Notes: generated from the letters alone by a model not told the origin. A stretch of DNA of 64,000 nucleotides from Panulirus ornatus (GCF_036320965.1 NC_092240.1:17816781-17880780), one strand, 5' to 3'; positions 23,177-36,259 are shown, counted from the first letter of the stretch. Program-made: numbers and translations.

Positions 23177-25752
23177 ATTTATTTATTTATTATACTTTGT
23201 CGTTGTCTCCCGCGTTAGCGAGGTAGCGCAAGGAAACAAACGAAAGAATGGCCCAACCCACCCACATACACATGTATATACGTACACGTCCACACACGTA
23301 TATTTACATACCTATACATTTCAACGTATACATTTATATACATACACAGACATATACATATATATACACATGTACATAATTCATACTTGCTGCCTTTATT
23401 CATTTCGTCGCCACCCCGCCACACATGAAATGACACCCCTTCCCCCGCACGCGCGCGAGGTAGCGGTAGGAAAAGACAACAAAGGCTATATTCGTTCACA
23501 CTCAGTCTCTAGCTGTCATGTTTAATGCATCCAAACCACAGCTCTCTTTCCACATCCATGCCCCACAAAACTTTCCATGGTTTACCCCAGACGCTTTACA
23601 TGCCCTGGTTCAATCCATTGACAGCACGTCGACCCCGGTATACCACATCGTTCCAATTCTTTTTATTCCTTGCACACCTTTCACCCTCGTTCATGTTCAG
23701 GCCCCGATCACTCAAAATCTTTTTCACTCCACCATTCTACCTCCAATTTGGTCTCCCACTTCTTCTCGTTCCCTCCACCTCTGACAAATATATCCTCTTT
23801 GTCAATCTTTCCTCACTCATTCTCTCCATGTGGCCAAATCATTTCAATACACCCTCTTCTGCTGTCTCAACCACACTCTTTTTATTACCACACATCTCTC
23901 GTACCCTTTCATTACTTACTCGATCAAACTACCTCACACCACATATTGTCCTCAAACATCTCCAACACATCGACCCTCCTCCGCACAACCCTATCTATAG
24001 CCCACGCCTCGCAACTATATAACATTGTTGGAGCCACTATTTCTTCAAACATTATTGCTTTCCGAGATAATGTTCTCGCCTTCCACACATTCTTCAACCC
24101 TCCCAGAACTTTCGCCCCCTCCCCCACCCTGGACTCACTTCTCCTTCCATGGTTCCATCCGCTGCCAAATCCACTCCCAGATATCTAAAACACTTCACTT
24201 CCTCCAGCTTTTCTCCATTCAAACTTACCTCCCAATTGACTTGTCCCTCAGCCCTACTGTATCTAATAACCTTGCTCTTATTCACATTTACTCTCAGCTT
24301 TCTTCTTTCACACTCTTTACCAAACTCAGTCACCAGCTTCCTCAGCTTCTCACCCGGATCAGCCATCAGCACTGTATCATCAGCGAACAACTGACTCACT
24401 TCCCAAACCCTCTCATCCACAACAGACTGCATACTTGCCCCTCTCTCCAAAACTCTTGCATTCGCCTCCCTAACAACCCCATCCATAAACAGATTAAACA
24501 ACCATGGAGACATCACGCACCCCTGCCGCAAACCGACATTCACTGGGAACCAATCACTTTCCTCTCCTCCTACCCGTACACATGCCTTACATCCTCGATA
24601 AAAACTTTTCGCTGCTTCTAGCAACTTCCCTCCCACACCATATACTCTTAATACCTTCCACAGAGTATCTCTATCAACTCTATCATATGCCTTCTCCAGA
24701 TCCATAAATGCTAAATAGAAATCCATTTGTTTTTCTAAGTATTTCTCACGTACATTCTTCAAAGCAAACACCTGATCCACACATCCTCTACCACTTCTGA
24801 AACCACAATGCTCTTCCCCAATCTGATGCTCTGTACATGCCTTGACCCTCTCGATCAATACCCTTCCATATAATTTCCCAGGAATACTCAACAAACTTAT
24901 ACCTCTGTAATTTGAACACTCACCTTTATCCTCTTTGCCTTTGTGCAGTGGCACTATGCATGTATTCCGCCAATCCTCAGGCACTTCATTATGATTCATG
25001 CATACATTGAATACCTCACCAACCAGTCAACAACACAGTCATCCCCTTTTTTCATAAATTCCACTGCAATACCATCCAAACCCGCCGCCTTGCCGGCTTT
25101 CATCTTCCTCAAAGCTTTCACTACCTCTTCTCTGTTTACTAAACCATTCTTCCAGACCCTCTCACTTCTCACACCAACTCGACCTAAAACACCCTACATC
25201 TGCCACTCTATCATCTAACACATTCAACAAACCCTCCAAATACTCACTCCACCTCCTCACATCACCACTTCTAGTTATTGCCTCCCCATTAGTCCCCTTC
25301 ACCGATGTTCCTTTTTGTTCTCTTGTCTTAAGCACTTTATTTACCTCGTACCAAAACATCTTTTTATCGTCCCGAAAATTTAATGATACTCTCTCACCCC
25401 AACTCTCATTTTCCCTCTTTTTCACTTCTTGCACCTTTTTTCTTGACTTCCTGCCTCTTTCTTTTATACATCTCTCTGTCAATTGCACTATTTCCTTGCA
25501 AAAATCGTCCAAATGCCTCACTCGTCTCTCACTAACAATCTTACTTCTTCATCCCACCACTCACTACCCTTTCTAATCTGCCCACCTCCCACGCTTCTCA
25601 TGCCACAAGCATCTTTTGCGCAAGCCGTCATCCTATTCCTCTCCCACTCCCCATAAGTACGTCCTTTGCTCTCACCTCTTTCCATTCTGCGCTCAGTCTC
25701 TCCTGGTACTTCCTTACACAAGTCTCCTTCCCAAGCTCTCTTCACCCCAACA
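23161..25752 (-). mobile_element. RTE-like LINE, longest copy
   Basis: This is the most complete LINE in the window, read right to left. Positions 25752-25520 give the linker after the endonuclease (GSEWWDEEVRLLVRDE), 25521-25162 more linker (SRKKVQEVKKRENESWGERV), then the reverse transcriptase at 24999-24094. The C-terminal region (RRRVDVLEM, IVAPTMLYSCEAWAID) follows in another frame because of a shift near 24130. The 3' UTR runs from about 23597 to 23177 and ends with the complement of gcgctacctcgctaacgcgg and a poly(A) tail. The endonuclease domain is missing, so the copy is 5'-truncated at about 25752. The clade is inferred. Confidence 0.88.
24094..24999 (-). CDS. LINE reverse transcriptase segment, 301 codons open
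   Basis: An uninterrupted frame covers the RT fingers and palm. Residues 28-38 read CSNYRGISLLS, 64-73 HCGFRSGRGC, and 98-109 FMDLEKAYDRVD with the first catalytic aspartate. Residues 157-166 read LRQGCVMSPW, and 205-214 FADDTVLMAD (the YADD-box equivalent, near 24387). Residues 271-287 read FRYLGVDLAADGTMEGE. After residue 288 the frame changes (SPGWGRGRKFWEG) through a small deletion. The first methionine is internal to the polyprotein, so this is not an independent gene. It is probably inactive for lack of endonuclease. Confidence 0.85.
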   Translation of the reverse strand: MNHNEVPEDWRNTCIVPLHKGKEDKGECSNYRGISLLSIPGKLYGRVLIERVKACTEHQIGEEHCGFRSGRGCVDQVFALKNVREKYLEKQMDFYLAFMDLEKAYDRVDRDTLWKVLRVYGVGGKLLEAAKSFYRGCKACVRVGGEESDWFPVNVGLRQGCVMSPWLFNLFMDGVVREANARVLERGASMQSVVDERVWEVSQLFADDTVLMADPGEKLRKLVTEFGKECERRKLRVNVNKSKVIRYSRAEGQVNWEVSLNGEKLEEVKCFRYLGVDLAADGTMEGEVSPGWGRGRKFWEG

Positions 25753-26808
25753 TATATATGAAAAGGATACATAGAGTATCCACATGTTATCTGTATATAC
25801 TTTTATGGCGTACATTGGGTGCCGCTGAAGCCGATATCTAATTGGTCAAGTGACGAGCTTGGTGGCCTGGGTTACATGTTGTATAACACATCAGCCAGGG
25901 GCGTGGGAAGGTGATACAAGGCACGTGTTAAGGCTGATCACTCGGCACTTGGTTATGAAGTACACCTGGAGATAATCCTCAGCCTCGCCTGACCTGTGTG
26001 TGAGGCAGCCCGGGCACAGTCCTCACAGGATATACAGGGGCTCGGATAGCATGTTGGTAGGCTCTCATGTAGTGACCCTGAACACATCCTGTTAACAGAT
26101 CCTTAGTACCCCGGGCCTCACCAGGTCGTGGCTGCCGGTTATACACAAGAAATTGTACACACAATAAAAGGCAAGTCTGCTGTTGACATGGGTCAGTCTC
26201 TGTCTCAGGTGCCAACAGGTGTGAACACCTGAAGATAGAGAGAAGGTGTACATAACAAGGAAATGACGTCCCTCAGTGGTTTTGTTGTGTAAGACGATAC
26301 GGAAAGGAATTCATGGCTGAACTCATGATTAAACCACGAAATATCACCCCATCCTCGATGTATAGGTCCGAGACAGAAATGTGATGCACGACCAGTGGTG
26401 GACTGGGTATGTTATTATGTTCCCTCTTGAATATTCCAATTCTCAGATGTTCAGAAGCCGTGTCACAATAGTCCACGTGACTCATCATTTCAGAATATCT
26501 CTCATTGTCTCAGCCATATCTGTACTTGATGCAAATACCAGATGTAGGGAAGAACTTATGCTTGATATGTATGTTGTAGTGTAGTTACACTTAGTACTTG
26601 ATGACGTGTTACATACGAGTATATCTGTACTTAACGTTGATACAAACTTGTCGCGAAACGAAACGTGTCGACTGTAGGGAAGTTCCTTTGCTCCCGGTGT
26701 CTCACATGGCAAGTACTGTGTGTGTGTGTGTGTGTGTGTGTCACGACGTTATGGAGGAAGGTGGGATCCTGTTGGGATCACATGGCCAGGGTCGTTCCGT
26801 TAATGTTG

Positions 26809-26867
<59 letters not shown>

Positions 26868-27022
26868 GTGTAGCCTTGTATTTCTTTGTACGTACGATGG
26901 ATGGCTTATGCAGGTACCCACTTATAGTGAAGTGGAATCGATGAACATACACAAGCACGCAACTCTGCCATGTGTGCACGAACAAAGCCACGCGTACCTA
27001 CACCTTCCTTCATTAACCTCTT
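25753..27022. other. No gene seen; (TG)n and (CA)n tracts
   Basis: Unique sequence with (TG)n at 26717-26741 and (CA)n at 26811-26864. Open frames through these tracts are repeat-driven. Confidence 0.6.
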
Positions 27023-27175
27023 GAGTACGATGGTACGACCTTGGTATATGATGGCCTGCCCTTTGTCCTGACTCTTGAGGTTTAGGTCAACAGTCAGGCC
27101 GTCGTATTCAGTCGTCGTTTCGTTGTGTTTAAGGGTCGTACTTGTGTGTCCAAGGGTCGTACCTTCGCGCTCAAA
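27023..27175. repeat. 21-bp dispersed unit, locus 4 (fold-back arrangement)
   Basis: Direct unit gagtacgatggtacgacctt at 27023 and a second decayed unit are followed about 100 bp later by two opposed copies, 'aagggtcgtacttgtgtgtc' and 'aagggtcgtaccttcgcgct'. Confidence 0.7.
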
Positions 27176-27260
27176 AGGTTGACATGGAGTGGGGCAGTTT
27201 CAGAGGACCGACAGAAGCGCGAGGTGCAGTCTTGCCCATGTTCCACGTATGAACATGTCA

Positions 27261-27261
<1 letters not shown>

Positions 27262-27331
<70 letters not shown>
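27262..27331. repeat. (CACG)n-(CA)n microsatellite
   Basis: A short gcac/acgc lead-in runs into about 28 CA units. Confidence 0.98.
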
Positions 27332-27332
<1 letters not shown>

Positions 27333-28244
27333 TAGACAAACATGACTGGTTCCTGCCACATACTCCTGCCTCACACTTCCCAGGGGTCACAAACGGAGGA
27401 CGGTCAGGAGTATGATGACAGACGTCAGACAGACGGAAACTATTATTTTGTCTCTAAGACGCCACACGAGGAAATGTCTGTCTGTTGAAATGACTCATGT
27501 TATTCACTGACTTTGTAACGGCAACATGGTAATATGTACATGTTTTCCCCAATTATTACACGTCAGTGTTTCTTCACTTTAAGATCCCCATGATTACTGT
27601 TATTCCCTAGACGATGGCGTCATCTGATTGTGCTGTAGTGTCCTGTCAAGTAACATTTTAGTGTCTTTACCGACAGCCCCCTTCGTGAATGGTAACGTTA
27701 TTCTGTATATTTTGTGATGTTAAGGTGAAATGTGTATGAGTGTGTGAATGTGTTTGTGTTGTGTATCAGGTTGTTTGAAGACCCAGGGCTCATTCTTGTG
27801 TACATTGTACAACCAAGATGGTCTGTGGTGTATCTTGCACGTAACTGTTTCGTTCCATGTTACGAAGGCCACGGTTCTTTCCGTGTTGTTCCTTGTAGTT
27901 GGCGACAGTGAATCAGCAGACCTGTGCCGCCGGCCTTATGGTAGTAACCCGAACAGTTACAACAGCAGCAGCAACAGAGTTGAGTCAAAAGGGGATCGTA
28001 TTTGTAAACTCTCCCAGGCAAACTTCAAAACTTGACTCGCTTGACCTGTGCCACAATATTGGCTTATTTTCCCTCTTCTATTTAGGTATTACTTTGTTTT
28101 TTGCTCCCGAGAGCCGGCTGCTTGTGCACCCCCACCGCTAGGTAGACCATGCAATGCTCAGCAAGCTGCTGCGTCACATGATTACTGTCTGGCCGTTGGT
28201 AGCCAACGGGTGGGCCGATTTGATAACTGTATTCTTTTCTAACA
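27332..28244. other. No gene seen
   Basis: A weak exon-like stretch begins after 'gttgttccttgtag' at about 27898 (GDSESADLCRRPYGSN in one frame) but lacks support. Otherwise unremarkable. Confidence 0.45.
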
Positions 28245-28445
28245 CTTCAAAGCTTTGGACCTCTCTACCCTTTCAGTAACTATGACTTGACACATTCTAA
28301 TTTTTTTTTCTCTTCCAAAATTCGTAAATGTTTTCCCTTGTTTCTTCTTTTTCCCTTTCATAATTGTTTTCTGTATTCCAATTAAGGCTTGACCTTAATG
28401 TGGACGTTTGTCCGTGACTGGAGCCTTCAACTTAAAAAAAAAAGT
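28245..28445 (+). mobile_element. Jockey-like LINE 3' UTR remnant
   Basis: Matches 13140-13276: 'ccaaaattcgtaaatg', 'ttctttttccctttcat', 'gaccttaatgtggacg' and 'gtgactggagccttcaact', then an A run at 28434-28443. Only the 3' end inserted here. Confidence 0.7.
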
Positions 28446-29095
28446 CATATCTGTTCTTCAGGGGATTTAACTTGCACCTTATTTCCTGTCAGTGTAACAT
28501 TGGATTATCTTGGTTTGAAGGTCAGGGAACTGGCGCTCTACAATTTCATTATGTTTATTATGATTTATCTCTCATGTCCTCCTTCTGGTAAGTAAAGTTT
28601 CAATACTTTGATTATATTAGATAATTTCTATCTAATAAAACTTAGTTCGTGATAATACACAAAGTGAACCATGCGGAATTCAACAGGTCATAGATGAAGT
28701 GTCCGTGGACGTAAAACACGGTATGTCTGCTTATCTGTGGAAAAATGTTGACGCAGCCAGGAAGCACCCTTGCCATCTCCAGGTGTGAGGCAGGACCCGG
28801 TGATGCAGTGGGAGAGACGATGGTTTATGATATCCAGGGATCCTGTGTGTCAGGACTGAGTTAGCCTGAATTTCAACATGTTTTCACGTCGCCATGATCA
28901 GCTCCAGAAATCTAGGTTTTCCATACTTTGCTTGTTACTGAAGTGCAGCAGATTTTTTAATGACTGTTTGGTTTTTGCCCCGAAGTGCATACATGTATTG
29001 TGTGTATGTCTATGTGCACAGCGGTGGACTTTTTCTGCCAGCATATGTGCCAGGTGCTGAAAGTGTCGTACATAATGAATTAAGTAGTAGTGGAG

Positions 29096-29137
<42 letters not shown>

Positions 29138-30711
29138 TACATAGGGCTGGGTTGCGTCATGGCCAGCCTTGGGTGTTGTACGTTCCTGAACATCCACCTC
29201 ACATACGCTGAAGTTGCTCTACCTCCTGTATTTACTACCCACCACGACTCCCACTTTCTTTGTTGTTTGTCCGCTGACCTTGTGGGTCAAGATACGCAGC
29301 AGTAAAGATCTAATCGGCCGTCTTTAAACTGGTTAAAGACTCCTTATTGACAGAACATGTTGCCCTTGGGCGACTGTTGACAAACCGGAAGGCTTAACAT
29401 GCAATAAGAGATTCAAAAACACAGTCAGTTACATCATATTTAATGTGTTTACCTGTATCACTACGTGTTCGGGTTCATGCGTCGCTGAATGTTTACACCT
29501 CCCCACCAGTGAGAAGTAAGAGCCCTACCACAACAGTGTCATCACTAAGGCGGGAGACAAGCACGGGAGAGGTAGCAGTGAGCTGTGGTTGTCTGCCCCA
29601 TAGTTGAAAGTCGTGTCGGTCTCCTGCCAGAGACCCAGTTTTTATTTAACGGCCACAGCGTTGAAAATTCCTCGGATTTTCCCCGGCTTTATACCAATAG
29701 ATGTTCTCGAGTTTGTTTTTTTTTTCTTTTCGGATTGCAAGTGTTTGTGCTGCGTCGTTTCCAGTGTTCAAATGCTCATCATGTTTGTTGGAGTCTATCG
29801 TTCGTAAAGTGAGCATGATGCTGTGCGAGGTGTGTGATGGTGGCTCAGAGCTCCCAGATAGTATGACGCTGCTCTTGTATTGAAGATATATAGACCTGGA
29901 GGCCGTGGAAGGAAGGTGTGTAGCTGGAGGACGTATGCCATACAGACGAGAAGTTGTATGAGATATTACTGGAACCTTCAGGATATTGAAAACGATATTT
30001 ATATACTCAGTGATGGTACGTTATGTTTTGTACTGTTAATTTGAAGATAATGAGAAAAATATTCGTTTTTTTTTTTTATAAGAACTTGTGTGTGATGGTA
30101 TGTATATATAGAGTTGATGACACATCTGCATGATGATGATGTGTTCAGACTAGTTATCATACGTTGCTCTCGTAGGCTGGTTGTACCTGCATAGCTCGGT
30201 GTGAGATAAAGCTGCATTTTTACCTCTCTAATCCGTCAGGTTGTTTTTGGCTGCGGCTCGTAGGCTTACATAACTCACAGTCCTACAGTCCGGTACACAC
30301 TTGATATATCTCCCGACAGTTTTTGTTTCTTCACTGTGTAGTCCATAATGTTCCTCACTCTTGCAGCTGATGAGTGGAACATTTTCGGGGTCCGGAGGTT
30401 TACATTATCTTCTCTTTGTGTGGTTGGTCTGTCTTCCCTTTACTGGTGGTATTCATAAGTCCTCAGGGCTGACCTTTTTATGGTTTTGATGTCTTCCACA
30501 GTTGACATTTTGGCAGTTACTCTCATATTTGCTGCAATTGATGATACAAGACGGGTTTATGGTTGGGTGTATGTTGCATGTAAGACTGAGAAACTGTACA
30601 GGTTCAGTGTAAGTGTTGGTCCTTGGGGAAGAAAACTCTGCCTTTAAGTCTCTAAGAAATTAGAATTCTAGTGTTCCATTAATGATCTTGTTTGTTTGGA
30701 GGCCTGCATGA
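28446..30711. other. No gene seen; (TG)n at 29098-29135
   Basis: Unique-looking sequence. A short element around 30230-30290 ('tcaggttgtttttggctgcg') resembles 35406-35440 ('tcaggttgttggaggccgcg') and may be a small dispersed repeat. No gene supported. Confidence 0.5.
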
Positions 30712-31120
30712 CACTCTTCCCACCTCCTGGTAGTCTTCACAGTACTCCTCCCACCTCCGGATGGTCTTCACAGTACTCCTCCCACTTCCTGGTGGTCTTC
30801 ACAGTACTCCCCCCACCTCCTGGTGATCTTCACAGTACTCCTCCCACCTCCTGATGGTCTTCACAGTACTCCTCCCACCTCCTGATGGTCTTCACAGTAC
30901 TCCTCCTACCTCCTGGTGGTCTTCACAGTACTCCTCCCACCTCCTGGTGGTCTTCACAGTACTCCTCCCACCTCCTGATGGTCTTCACAGTACTCCTCCC
31001 ACCTCCTGGTGGTCTTCACAGTACTCCCCCCACCTCATGGTGGCCTTCACAGTACTCCTCCCACCTCCTGGTGATCTTCACAGTACTCCTCCTACCTCCT
31101 GGTGATCTTGACAGTATTCA
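30712..31120. repeat. 31-bp minisatellite, about 13 copies
   Basis: The unit is cacctcctggtggtcttcac followed by agtactcctcc, with units every 31 bp from 30721 to 31093. The period is not divisible by 3, so the frame shifts each unit and the open frames are incidental. Confidence 0.97.
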
Positions 31121-31954
31121 TAAAGCAGTATCTTTCCTTCGATGATGACCAGCATATTTGTGGGTGACGACAGAGCTTGCACCTGTCCTCGAAGCTGTAT
31201 CTTTCCTTGTTAAGCAAGTCCAGATATTCTTTTAGCTGGTGAAATGTACAAAGTATGAGTACAGTGCATGGGAGAAGGATACAGAGAGGTGGATAGTGTC
31301 CCTCTCTAGTCAGTGCATGTGTATGATACTGCTTGTGATCACGTGATCCTTACTTGCTGATTCTTCTGCATCGGTCACTTCCCAGTCTTCCTGCTACACC
31401 TCTCTACCCGTGGTGTTTTTCTCCTCTTCACACGTAGCTTACATCCTTCTTTGTGTATCCTGATTTTAGATAAAGCCAGGCTGTTTTGACCTCAGTGTGA
31501 CAGATGAGTTTTATCTGGCATTCTGTTGTGGAAGAGTTTGATACTGATCTCACGAAGACAATTGAACGTGTTAATCACTTTATGTGGACCACACCACACG
31601 CTGGGGCGTAGGCAATATTGAATATAGTCAGGTTCTGTCTTCTGAGGCGAACGATACATTTTGCTTTGTGCTTGACTTTGGGAGGAGGGTTATCCCATTC
31701 ATGCGTGGATGATTGCCATTGGTACATATAGGATCACAGTACAGTGTATCATCGTGCGTGTAATGTCACGTGGGGTAGATGGATTCGCGGGTTACCCTAG
31801 AGATATATGATGGTTGTATGTTGAGTGGAAGTCCTTGGGGGGGCCTGGTGGTGTGAGTGCCGTTCCCGAGGACAAGGTTCTCCAGTACCAGTTTTTGTGA
31901 GGTGCCCGTGTGACCCGACTCCCACCGTTGCTGCCGCTGTTACCTGCTCACCAG
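31121..31954. other. No gene seen
   Basis: Unique sequence, no motif. Confidence 0.5.
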
Positions 31955-32158
31955 CAGCACACCCATAGTCGTCCCTACAATGACTCCCCCGACTCCATAC
32001 ATGTAGCGCGTCGTGACCAAGATGCCTCGCTTGTCTCAATTTGTCTCGAGACAGCTCGTGTACTGGTACTTTGTGCCTTGGCATCTCTCTCCCTAATCTT
32101 TCGTATCCTCTGCCTCTTTATCGTTATGCCTGAGTTTGTGTCTTCAGTTCCCTCGTGA
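31955..32158 (+). CDS. Exon-like open frame with membrane segment
   Basis: It begins after a good acceptor context (ctgttacctgctcaccag) and reads QHTHSRPYNDSPDSIHVARR, then a hydrophobic helix (LVLCALASLSLIFRILCLFI) and a stop at 32156-32158. It could be the last exon of a small membrane protein. No family is recognised. The frame stays open upstream of the acceptor to 31910 without an ATG. A chance frame remains possible. Confidence 0.22.
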   Translation, partial: QHTHSRPYNDSPDSIHVARRDQDASLVSICLETARVLVLCALASLSLIFRILCLFIVMPEFVSSVPS

Positions 32159-32942
32159 TGAGTCTTCAGTTGATCATCTTTCACGGTACACTTGGGTTTC
32201 CCCGAGTTCTCGTGTTACCTGAGCGCTTCTCTGTCATCGTCATCATCATCAAGGTTACTCGGTGCCTTTCTCTCCTTGTCGTGTTGCTGCTGATATTTTT
32301 TTTGTTTGAAATTCCCTGGCCTAGTTTTTGTACGCTTCTCTTTATTTGTTTCTTTTTCTTTTTTATTGTCTTGTTCCACATTGATTGTATTTTCCGTGAT
32401 TGCATTTACTCTCATGTTACTTACTTTAGATTTCGTTCTAATTCTTCTTAACTGATTCGTTTTTGGACTTGGATATCTTTCCTTATGCCAGTGTTCGGGT
32501 ATTTGCCTCCTCGTATCCGGGTTATCTGAAGATTTCTTTACGGTGGTCATTTGAATGCCTTACTCCAGTTTTGTGCATGACGTTATCTCTCAAGGGCTTG
32601 TCCTCAACACACCTCTTGGGCGACCTCTACCGGTATTGCTTCTCAGAGGTTAATTTATTTCTTGTCATCAGATGTGATGCATAGGTGTTACTGTTTCATG
32701 ATAGGTTCACAGGGAGTGCGGTGAGTAGTACCCCAGACATTGTATCCGTAGTACGTGATCGCCAGAGGTATCAACACAAACAGGTCGATGGATTTCCTTG
32801 TGCGTCAAGGAGTGTTGAAATTTCAACGGAGTTTTCATTGAATAGCGTATTGTTGGAAAACTTAGCGTCTGCCGATGAAATACATTAAAGAAATATGTAG
32901 ATTATATAAATATTTCGTGTAAGTACAAACGTACTGACTTGG
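32159..32942. other. No gene seen
   Basis: T-rich between 32280 and 32400; short open frames only. Confidence 0.5.
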
Positions 32943-33115
32943 GTGTTGAAGTGATGGCCGGGACCATGGTACACCCTCCGTGTCAGTAGGTTGTAAACAC
33001 CAGCCGCTCAGGGAAGTACCACCCTCCTGGTTTAGGGAGTGTTGAAGTGACGTCCGGAACCATCGTACACCCTGCATGTCAGTAGGATGTATACAGGAGC
33101 CACCTAGGAAATTCC
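32943..33115. repeat. 96-bp tandem duplication
   Basis: Two diverged copies begin gtgttgaagtga at 32943 and 33039 and share 'accatggtacaccctccgtg' (second copy accatcgtacaccctgcatg) and 'tgtcagtagg'. The second copy is incomplete. Confidence 0.8.
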
Positions 33116-35027
33116 TGCTTTGTTTTTGTCTTATTAAAAGTAAGCTACCGGGCTCCTGGACTAACGTTTTATTTTGTACGTACTGTAACTTATTTCCATG
33201 TTTCCTGCTGTCTCCACAGTCCTCCCACCCGCTCTCTTTCAGTTCCCAGCACTATTTTTATTTCTTTCTTTCATTCAAAGTTTATCTTCGGTAGGGACGT
33301 GTCGTCTATGAATGAAGCCATTGTCATAAAAAAAGAGAAAGCTGTGGTAACAGCAAGTGTATTATTCTCTGTTTTACATGCCAAAATTTTAAAGAGTTGT
33401 TCAGAATGTTAATCATTCTTATTGAGTTAATAATGATGATAATGAGTCATTTTATTTAGGGAAGTTTATATTTAGATCTGAAAATGTACAGAGATGATAT
33501 TTGCCACGGAGCCATCTGTCGGCAGGCCAGAGCAGCAAGCAGCATGATCCTACTCAGACATCCACATTAACATACTTGTCAAGTTGGGAAATTCCCCGGA
33601 CAGTGTGTTTGTTCCTAGTTTACTGGTTTGGTGTTAGTGTCGTTGTTTGTTGACGGTGTGGACGACGTAAGGCTCATGTCTGCTTCTCGGTAATGTTGCC
33701 TGTAAAGAGGTTCTTTCCTGTCGTTCCTCGTTCTTGCTCTCATGGTGATATTGCTTGTCATCATATTCCCGGCTTTTCTCAGGTCCTTGTTAGTGGTAGT
33801 GTTTGTGTTGGCAGTTAACTTCGTTGATTTTTTCCCTGTTTGTTTGGCGGGTTTTTTTTTTCCCTCAGAAGCGCGTAGAGCTGTTTAGATGGTACTGTTT
33901 TGTGATCAGATTTAACGTTTCTGATGATAGTATTCTACTTTGTCGTCAGGTAGACTGGTTCTTGATAGGCTTCCTGTGTCTGAACACATATCATTGTACT
34001 AATTTCTTCCCCCCATTTCTTATTTTTATTCACATTGTTCTTCCTGTCACTTGCTATCACCTCGGTCTTTCTTGAGTTTGGGGCGGATTGCCTTCAAACT
34101 TGGTAGGCCTGTTGGTTCGCTACGCCCAGACTGTATGTATGTATTCATGTATTTGCCTTTAGGTCCTTTAAGAACAAGAGAATCTTTTTAAAATGATATG
34201 AAGGAACCATGCTTTCTTTAATCATCATCAAGCAACATGGCTCGTGTTTTGTAGATACTCACCTCTTTATTAAATGTTGTGAGCGAACACCTGACACAAT
34301 GTTATCATAAGAATATTTAAGGTGACCATTGAGGGATGCATACTGAATTCACTAGCAAATGTTAGCCTTTTGAATTTTTATAACTTATAACTGGATTCAT
34401 CCTTGGATGGCATGATAGTAAACTGACACGTAGATTTCATGCATGTTGATATAGACTTATAGATTCACACACAGTAGGTAAATAAATATACAATATATAG
34501 ATATATGCAATATAATGAAATCATATCATAGTCGTTTGCATTATCACTTTCTAATCCCATTAAAACTTGTATTTCCAGTTTTATGCAAGTTATAATTTTT
34601 CTTTTATTTCTTATCGGAGAAGTGTTTGAAGCATTTGATGATGATACTGAAGTAAGTGTACGTTTTATATGATTTCCTACGTATTAGAGTTTTTAGATGT
34701 ATGACTATTTGTTCATATGCCTTTAATTGGGAAAACTATTTTTCTTGCTGTTTTCCCTGTGCAAGGTGACCATTTATGTGGCTACATGAATTCATAATGT
34801 GTTTGGACTAGTTTTTTACCATGTAACTTTTACTGCCAGCTGTAGTGTGCCGTGATCGTAGTTATGTGTATGTATATACCTCATACCTTGACTCTTCCTG
34901 CTTTGATGTGTATGCACCTATGTATGTATGTATGTATGTATGTATTTATGTAGAGTTACTTGCGCTACAAGTACTTGCTACATAGATTAACACTTGACCA
35001 GCATTAAGCTACATTTTTTGTTCCTAG
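33116..35027. other. No gene seen; (TATG)n near 34920-34950
   Basis: AT-rich unique sequence with a short TATG tetranucleotide tract. No coding motif. Confidence 0.55.
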
Positions 35028-35178
35028 GAGTCGTGACCTTTTCATGCAGCACGGAGCTCTCATGTGTTAACGTAACGCTCTTCATCCTTCCTTCCGCTGG
35101 TCTCTCTTCCGGCAGTGGGCTCCGCGTGCTTGCTGCGCCCCCGTCTCCGGAAGTGTTGTTCGCCAGCCGTGTTAACTG
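35028..35178 (+). CDS. Exon-like 151-bp segment with splice-site consensus
   Basis: The segment lies between a strong acceptor (acattttttgttcctag) and a donor (aactg|gtaaac) and is open in the frame GVVTFSCSTELSCVNVTLFI, then LPSAGLSSGSGLRVLAAPPS. It is more GC-rich than its AT-rich surroundings. No domain is recognised. Splice consensus plus local GC rise is suggestive, not proof. Confidence 0.22.
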
Positions 35179-36259
35179 GTAAACAGTATAATGTTACTGA
35201 CTCGTGTTTTTCTGGGCGATGAGAAGGTAGCGGCATTAGATCTTCACTGGATACCCGTCCATTTAGCCTACTTGAGCCAGGTGATGGTAGAGAGCAGTGT
35301 CTACTTACGACGAGATTTTGAAGATAGGTAGGGAGAGGTATATCTATATAGACCTCGCCTCACGTAATTCTTACTGTGATTCTGGAGGTCTCCTGTCTTA
35401 CAGCTCGGTCAGGTTGTTGGAGGCCGCGGCCCATAGCAAACACACGTAATCATCACATCTTAGCGCGTATGGTATAATTTGGAGGTAGGTGCCTGAAGAT
35501 TAAGTCGTAAAAATAGGTTTTGGGAGTTAAATGTTTAATTTCGAGGTCATGAAGAGCTTTTGGGAGGCAGTGAGGAAGAAAGAGCTTGGAAAAGAAAAGG
35601 AAAGGAGGAAGGTCATAGTTACCGGGGCTCAATCACGGTGCTCCATTGTGACAGGTTACTAGGAAGTTGGCCAGGCTTATGTTAGATTCCCCTGTAGTAG
35701 GATCTACAGTGTTAGCTTCAGACAGTTCGTTAAACAGGCTTAGGCCTCCATGCTCACTTTAAAGAGGAAATACATTTTGATTCGACGTTGTGAGTCATAC
35801 CTTGCACGATTTGGCGATTGTAGAATTGATATTCTCTCTCCTGTCTTCTCTCTCTAGAGTGCAGCCTCGATGCTTTCAACATCCCCAATAGTTTAGAGTA
35901 TAAGCAGTGTCATAATTAGGCAGTGAAAGACCCCAGACTTCCTAACTAAGCAGTTTCGCCCACCTTGGAAATTGATATCAGCATACAGCAGTATTGTAGT
36001 CGTCCCGGAGGTGACTTGTCTTAAAGGTTCGCAGAGCGGCCAGCGATCTTTGTGCAGGAGGCAACTGTTCTTATGATAGCAATGGAAAAGGGACATTATG
36101 ACACCGAGGCTGTTACGCTAACGATTGAGATATGAAGGTTTTCGTTATTGTTCGGTACTCAGGAGGCACCAGTTTTCCCAGTCTTAGATGAAATCCATAG
36201 AGTCAGAAAGACTTTGTGGATCACGGAATATACGGGGTTGAATACAACAAAATTGACGA
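35179..36259. other. No gene seen
   Basis: Unique sequence; nothing recognised. Confidence 0.55.

Noticed and set aside
28174..28196. Small perfect hairpin ccgttggtagccaacgg
   Set aside because: A 7-bp stem of this kind is expected by chance in 64 kb and has no context.
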